Shown piece after piece: positions 5,819 to 6,969 of a stretch of DNA of 6,969 bases. Source of the stretch: Candidatus Cloacimonadota bacterium. Lineage in GTDB: Bacteria > Cloacimonadota > Cloacimonadia > Cloacimonadales > TCS61. Position 1 is the stretch's first letter. Every line of letters begins with the position of its first letter. The stretch spans positions 1 to 6,969 of the forward strand of contig JAUVIJ010000103.1 in NCBI GenBank assembly GCA_030592835.1. Direction: 5' to 3'. A model generated the notes under the pieces. The model worked only from the letters and a program-made list of their open reading frames with translations, did not search any database and was not told the origin of the DNA. The position numbers and the translations under genes are program-made.

Positions 5819-6635
5819 TGTTCTGATAAAAGCAGTTGAAACACTTCAGCAGGGCAGTGCTTTTGTTCTGGCTACTGTAGTTGTTGGAGCGGAAAAAACT
5901 CCAGGCAGAAGTGGTTTTAAACTGATATCCTACTCCGATGGCAGTTTTGCCGGAACGGTGGGTGGGGGTAAGCTCGAACGTTTGGTCATGGAGGAATGCA
6001 GACGCTTGCATGAATCACATGAAAATTCCTTTCAGGAATACAACCTGACTGATGATGAAAATGGTATCGGTATGCTCTGCGGAGGTGTGGCCAAGGTTTT
6101 CTTTGAATATTTTTCCGTTGGCAGGAAAGCCTTTGTCTTTGGTGCCGGACATTTATGTCGTAGTCTAGTGCCAATATTAAGATCACTCAGTTTTTATACA
6201 ATTGTAATCGATAATAGACCGGAATATGTAAATCTAAACAGGATTCCACAGGCAAATGAAGTCATTTCTTCCGATTATGAAGAATTCATTAGTAAATTCA
6301 AACCCGGAAGGGAAGATACAATCGTCATCTTTACACATGGGCATTTATACGATTATGATATCCTGGATCAGATCTGCCGAAAAAACCTGCAGGTTAAATA
6401 CCTGGGTATGATCGGTTCGAAAAATAAAGTAAAAGAGGCTCTTAAGGGAATATCTCAAGCTGGTTATAAAGGAAACCTGGTAAATCAGATCCATGCTCCC
6501 ATCGGGCTTAATATTGGAAAACGAACGACTCAGGAGATAGCAATAGCAATCGCTGCTGAGATCCTGGCTATATATAACGGGGTTAAAGAGATCAGATCCT
6601 TAACTCTAACCGGAGGGAAGAATGAAAATGATTAA
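5799..6635 (+). CDS. xdhC: XdhC/CoxI-family molybdoenzyme maturation factor
   Basis: XdhC-type proteins bind molybdenum cofactor, help sulfurate it and deliver it to xanthine dehydrogenase, CO dehydrogenase-type or other molybdenum hydroxylases. The 278 residues show the N-terminal XdhC_CoxI domain (GRSGFKLISYSDGSFAGTVG from 36, then GGGKLE 55-60) and the conserved cysteine motif MLCGG (92-96). The C-terminal Rossmann-like domain follows: GAGHLCRSL (115-123), DNRPEY (138-143), FTHGHLYDYDIL (178-189), GMIGSK (203-208), HAPIGLNIG (232-240) and TTQEIAIAIAAEIL (243-256). The ATG at 5799 has AGGA nine bases upstream and lies inside the end of mocA; the stop overlaps the chaN start by 14 nt. The three genes therefore look like one translation-coupled operon. 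No molybdoenzyme subunit is visible, so the client is unknown. Confidence 0.93.
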   Translation: MEIPINDVLIKAVETLQQGSAFVLATVVVGAEKTPGRSGFKLISYSDGSFAGTVGGGKLERLVMEECRRLHESHENSFQEYNLTDDENGIGMLCGGVAKVFFEYFSVGRKAFVFGAGHLCRSLVPILRSLSFYTIVIDNRPEYVNLNRIPQANEVISSDYEEFISKFKPGREDTIVIFTHGHLYDYDILDQICRKNLQVKYLGMIGSKNKVKEALKGISQAGYKGNLVNQIHAPIGLNIGKRTTQEIAIAIAAEILAIYNGVKEIRSLTLTGGKNEND

Positions 6636-6969
6636 ATTCTCCATTTTGTTTTCACTACTGCTGGTTTATTTTCTATATGGTGGGGAGGAATATGCTATAT
6701 TTGATTCCAGGAACGGAGAGATCATTGACCTGAATGAACTTGCTGTAAGGGTTAGTGATTTCGATATCTGTTTCTTCGGTGAATTTCATGATGATTCTCT
6801 TCTTCACGAACTGGAGACTGGATTTTTGCCTCTGCTTGACGACCAAACAGATGATCTGGCGATTTCGATGGAGATGTTCGAAAGGGATGTTCAATACATT
6901 TTAGATGAATATTTATCCGGTGAGATCGATGAACCAGAATTCCTGAGTAAATCACGTCCCTGGCCTAAT
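6622..6969 (+). CDS. ChaN-family protein, partial (5' end only)
   Basis: The 116 codons to the window edge are open and start with ATG 6622, five bases after a strong GGAGG (6612-6616); an ATG two codons later is an alternative. The N-terminus (FSILFSLLLVYFLYGG) is a probable signal peptide. The mature part shows the ChaN/DUF399 signature: FFGEFHDDSLLHELE (about 50-64), AISMEMFERDVQYILDEYLSG (80-100) and FLSKSRPWPN (107-116). Characterised ChaN and PhuW proteins are iron-regulated, haem-binding, and several are outer-membrane lipoproteins. Here no lipobox cysteine is seen, so a periplasmic or otherwise exported soluble protein is inferred. It overlaps xdhC by 14 nt and is presumably co-transcribed. 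The family call is firm; haem binding in this protein is only inferred, and the C-terminal part is missing. Confidence 0.85.
   Translation, partial: MKMIKFSILFSLLLVYFLYGGEEYAIFDSRNGEIIDLNELAVRVSDFDICFFGEFHDDSLLHELETGFLPLLDDQTDDLAISMEMFERDVQYILDEYLSGEIDEPEFLSKSRPWPN

Noticed and set aside
5796..6186. Minus-strand frames opposite xdhC
   Set aside because: Antisense shadows of a gene with intact family motifs.
6673..6955. Minus-strand frames at the right edge
   Set aside because: They run opposite the plus-strand ChaN-like gene, which has a strong ribosome site, a signal peptide and the family signature.

Overview
The window comes from an AT-rich bacterial chromosome. Genes are tightly packed, stop/start overlaps of 14-20 nt are common, and several starts have a clear Shine-Dalgarno sequence (AGGA, GAGGTG, GGAGG). 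One gene encodes an HD-GYP c-di-GMP hydrolase and another has a cleavable-type N-terminus of the ChaN family, which suggests a Gram-negative-type bacterium. The style of the proteins and of the intergenic element recalls uncultured FCB-related phyla such as Cloacimonadota. That placement is an impression, not something the sequence proves.

Layout. Positions 1-430 hold no convincing gene. They contain a visibly more GC-rich, hairpin-dense element bounded by related repeats (core TTCCGA/TCGGAA). From 4802 down to 431 the minus strand carries a co-directional cluster, read in transcription order: a GAF + HD-GYP phosphodiesterase (4802-3225), a SpoU/TrmH-family RNA 2'-O-methyltransferase (3222-2479), a DusB-type tRNA-dihydrouridine synthase (2495-1518) and a soluble TPR protein (1309-431). 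The first three are packed with a 2-nt gap and a 17-nt overlap. Between dusB and the TPR gene lies about 200 bp that looks like a decayed reading frame. It has a good ribosome binding site and ATG right after dusB, and it is in the same frame as the TPR gene but interrupted by stops.

Positions 4803-5197 form a divergent intergenic region. It holds a TTGACA-type promoter candidate for each direction, a GTGA-N6-TCAC palindrome resembling a CRP/FNR-family site, and a 34-codon signal-peptide-like reading frame of doubtful status. From 5198 to the right edge the plus strand carries a second overlapping cluster: a MocA-like nucleotidyltransferase, an XdhC/CoxI-family maturation factor, and the first 116 codons of a ChaN-like protein that runs off the window.

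Functionally, the right cluster points to maturation of a molybdenum hydroxylase (cofactor nucleotide transfer plus cofactor insertion or sulfuration), but no molybdoenzyme subunit is in view. The left cluster couples a c-di-GMP phosphodiesterase to two RNA-modification enzymes. No CRISPR array, intact mobile element, tRNA or rRNA was recognised. I found no clearly new defence or mobile system; the best unexplained signals are the structured element at 22-358 and the decayed frame at 1331-1507.
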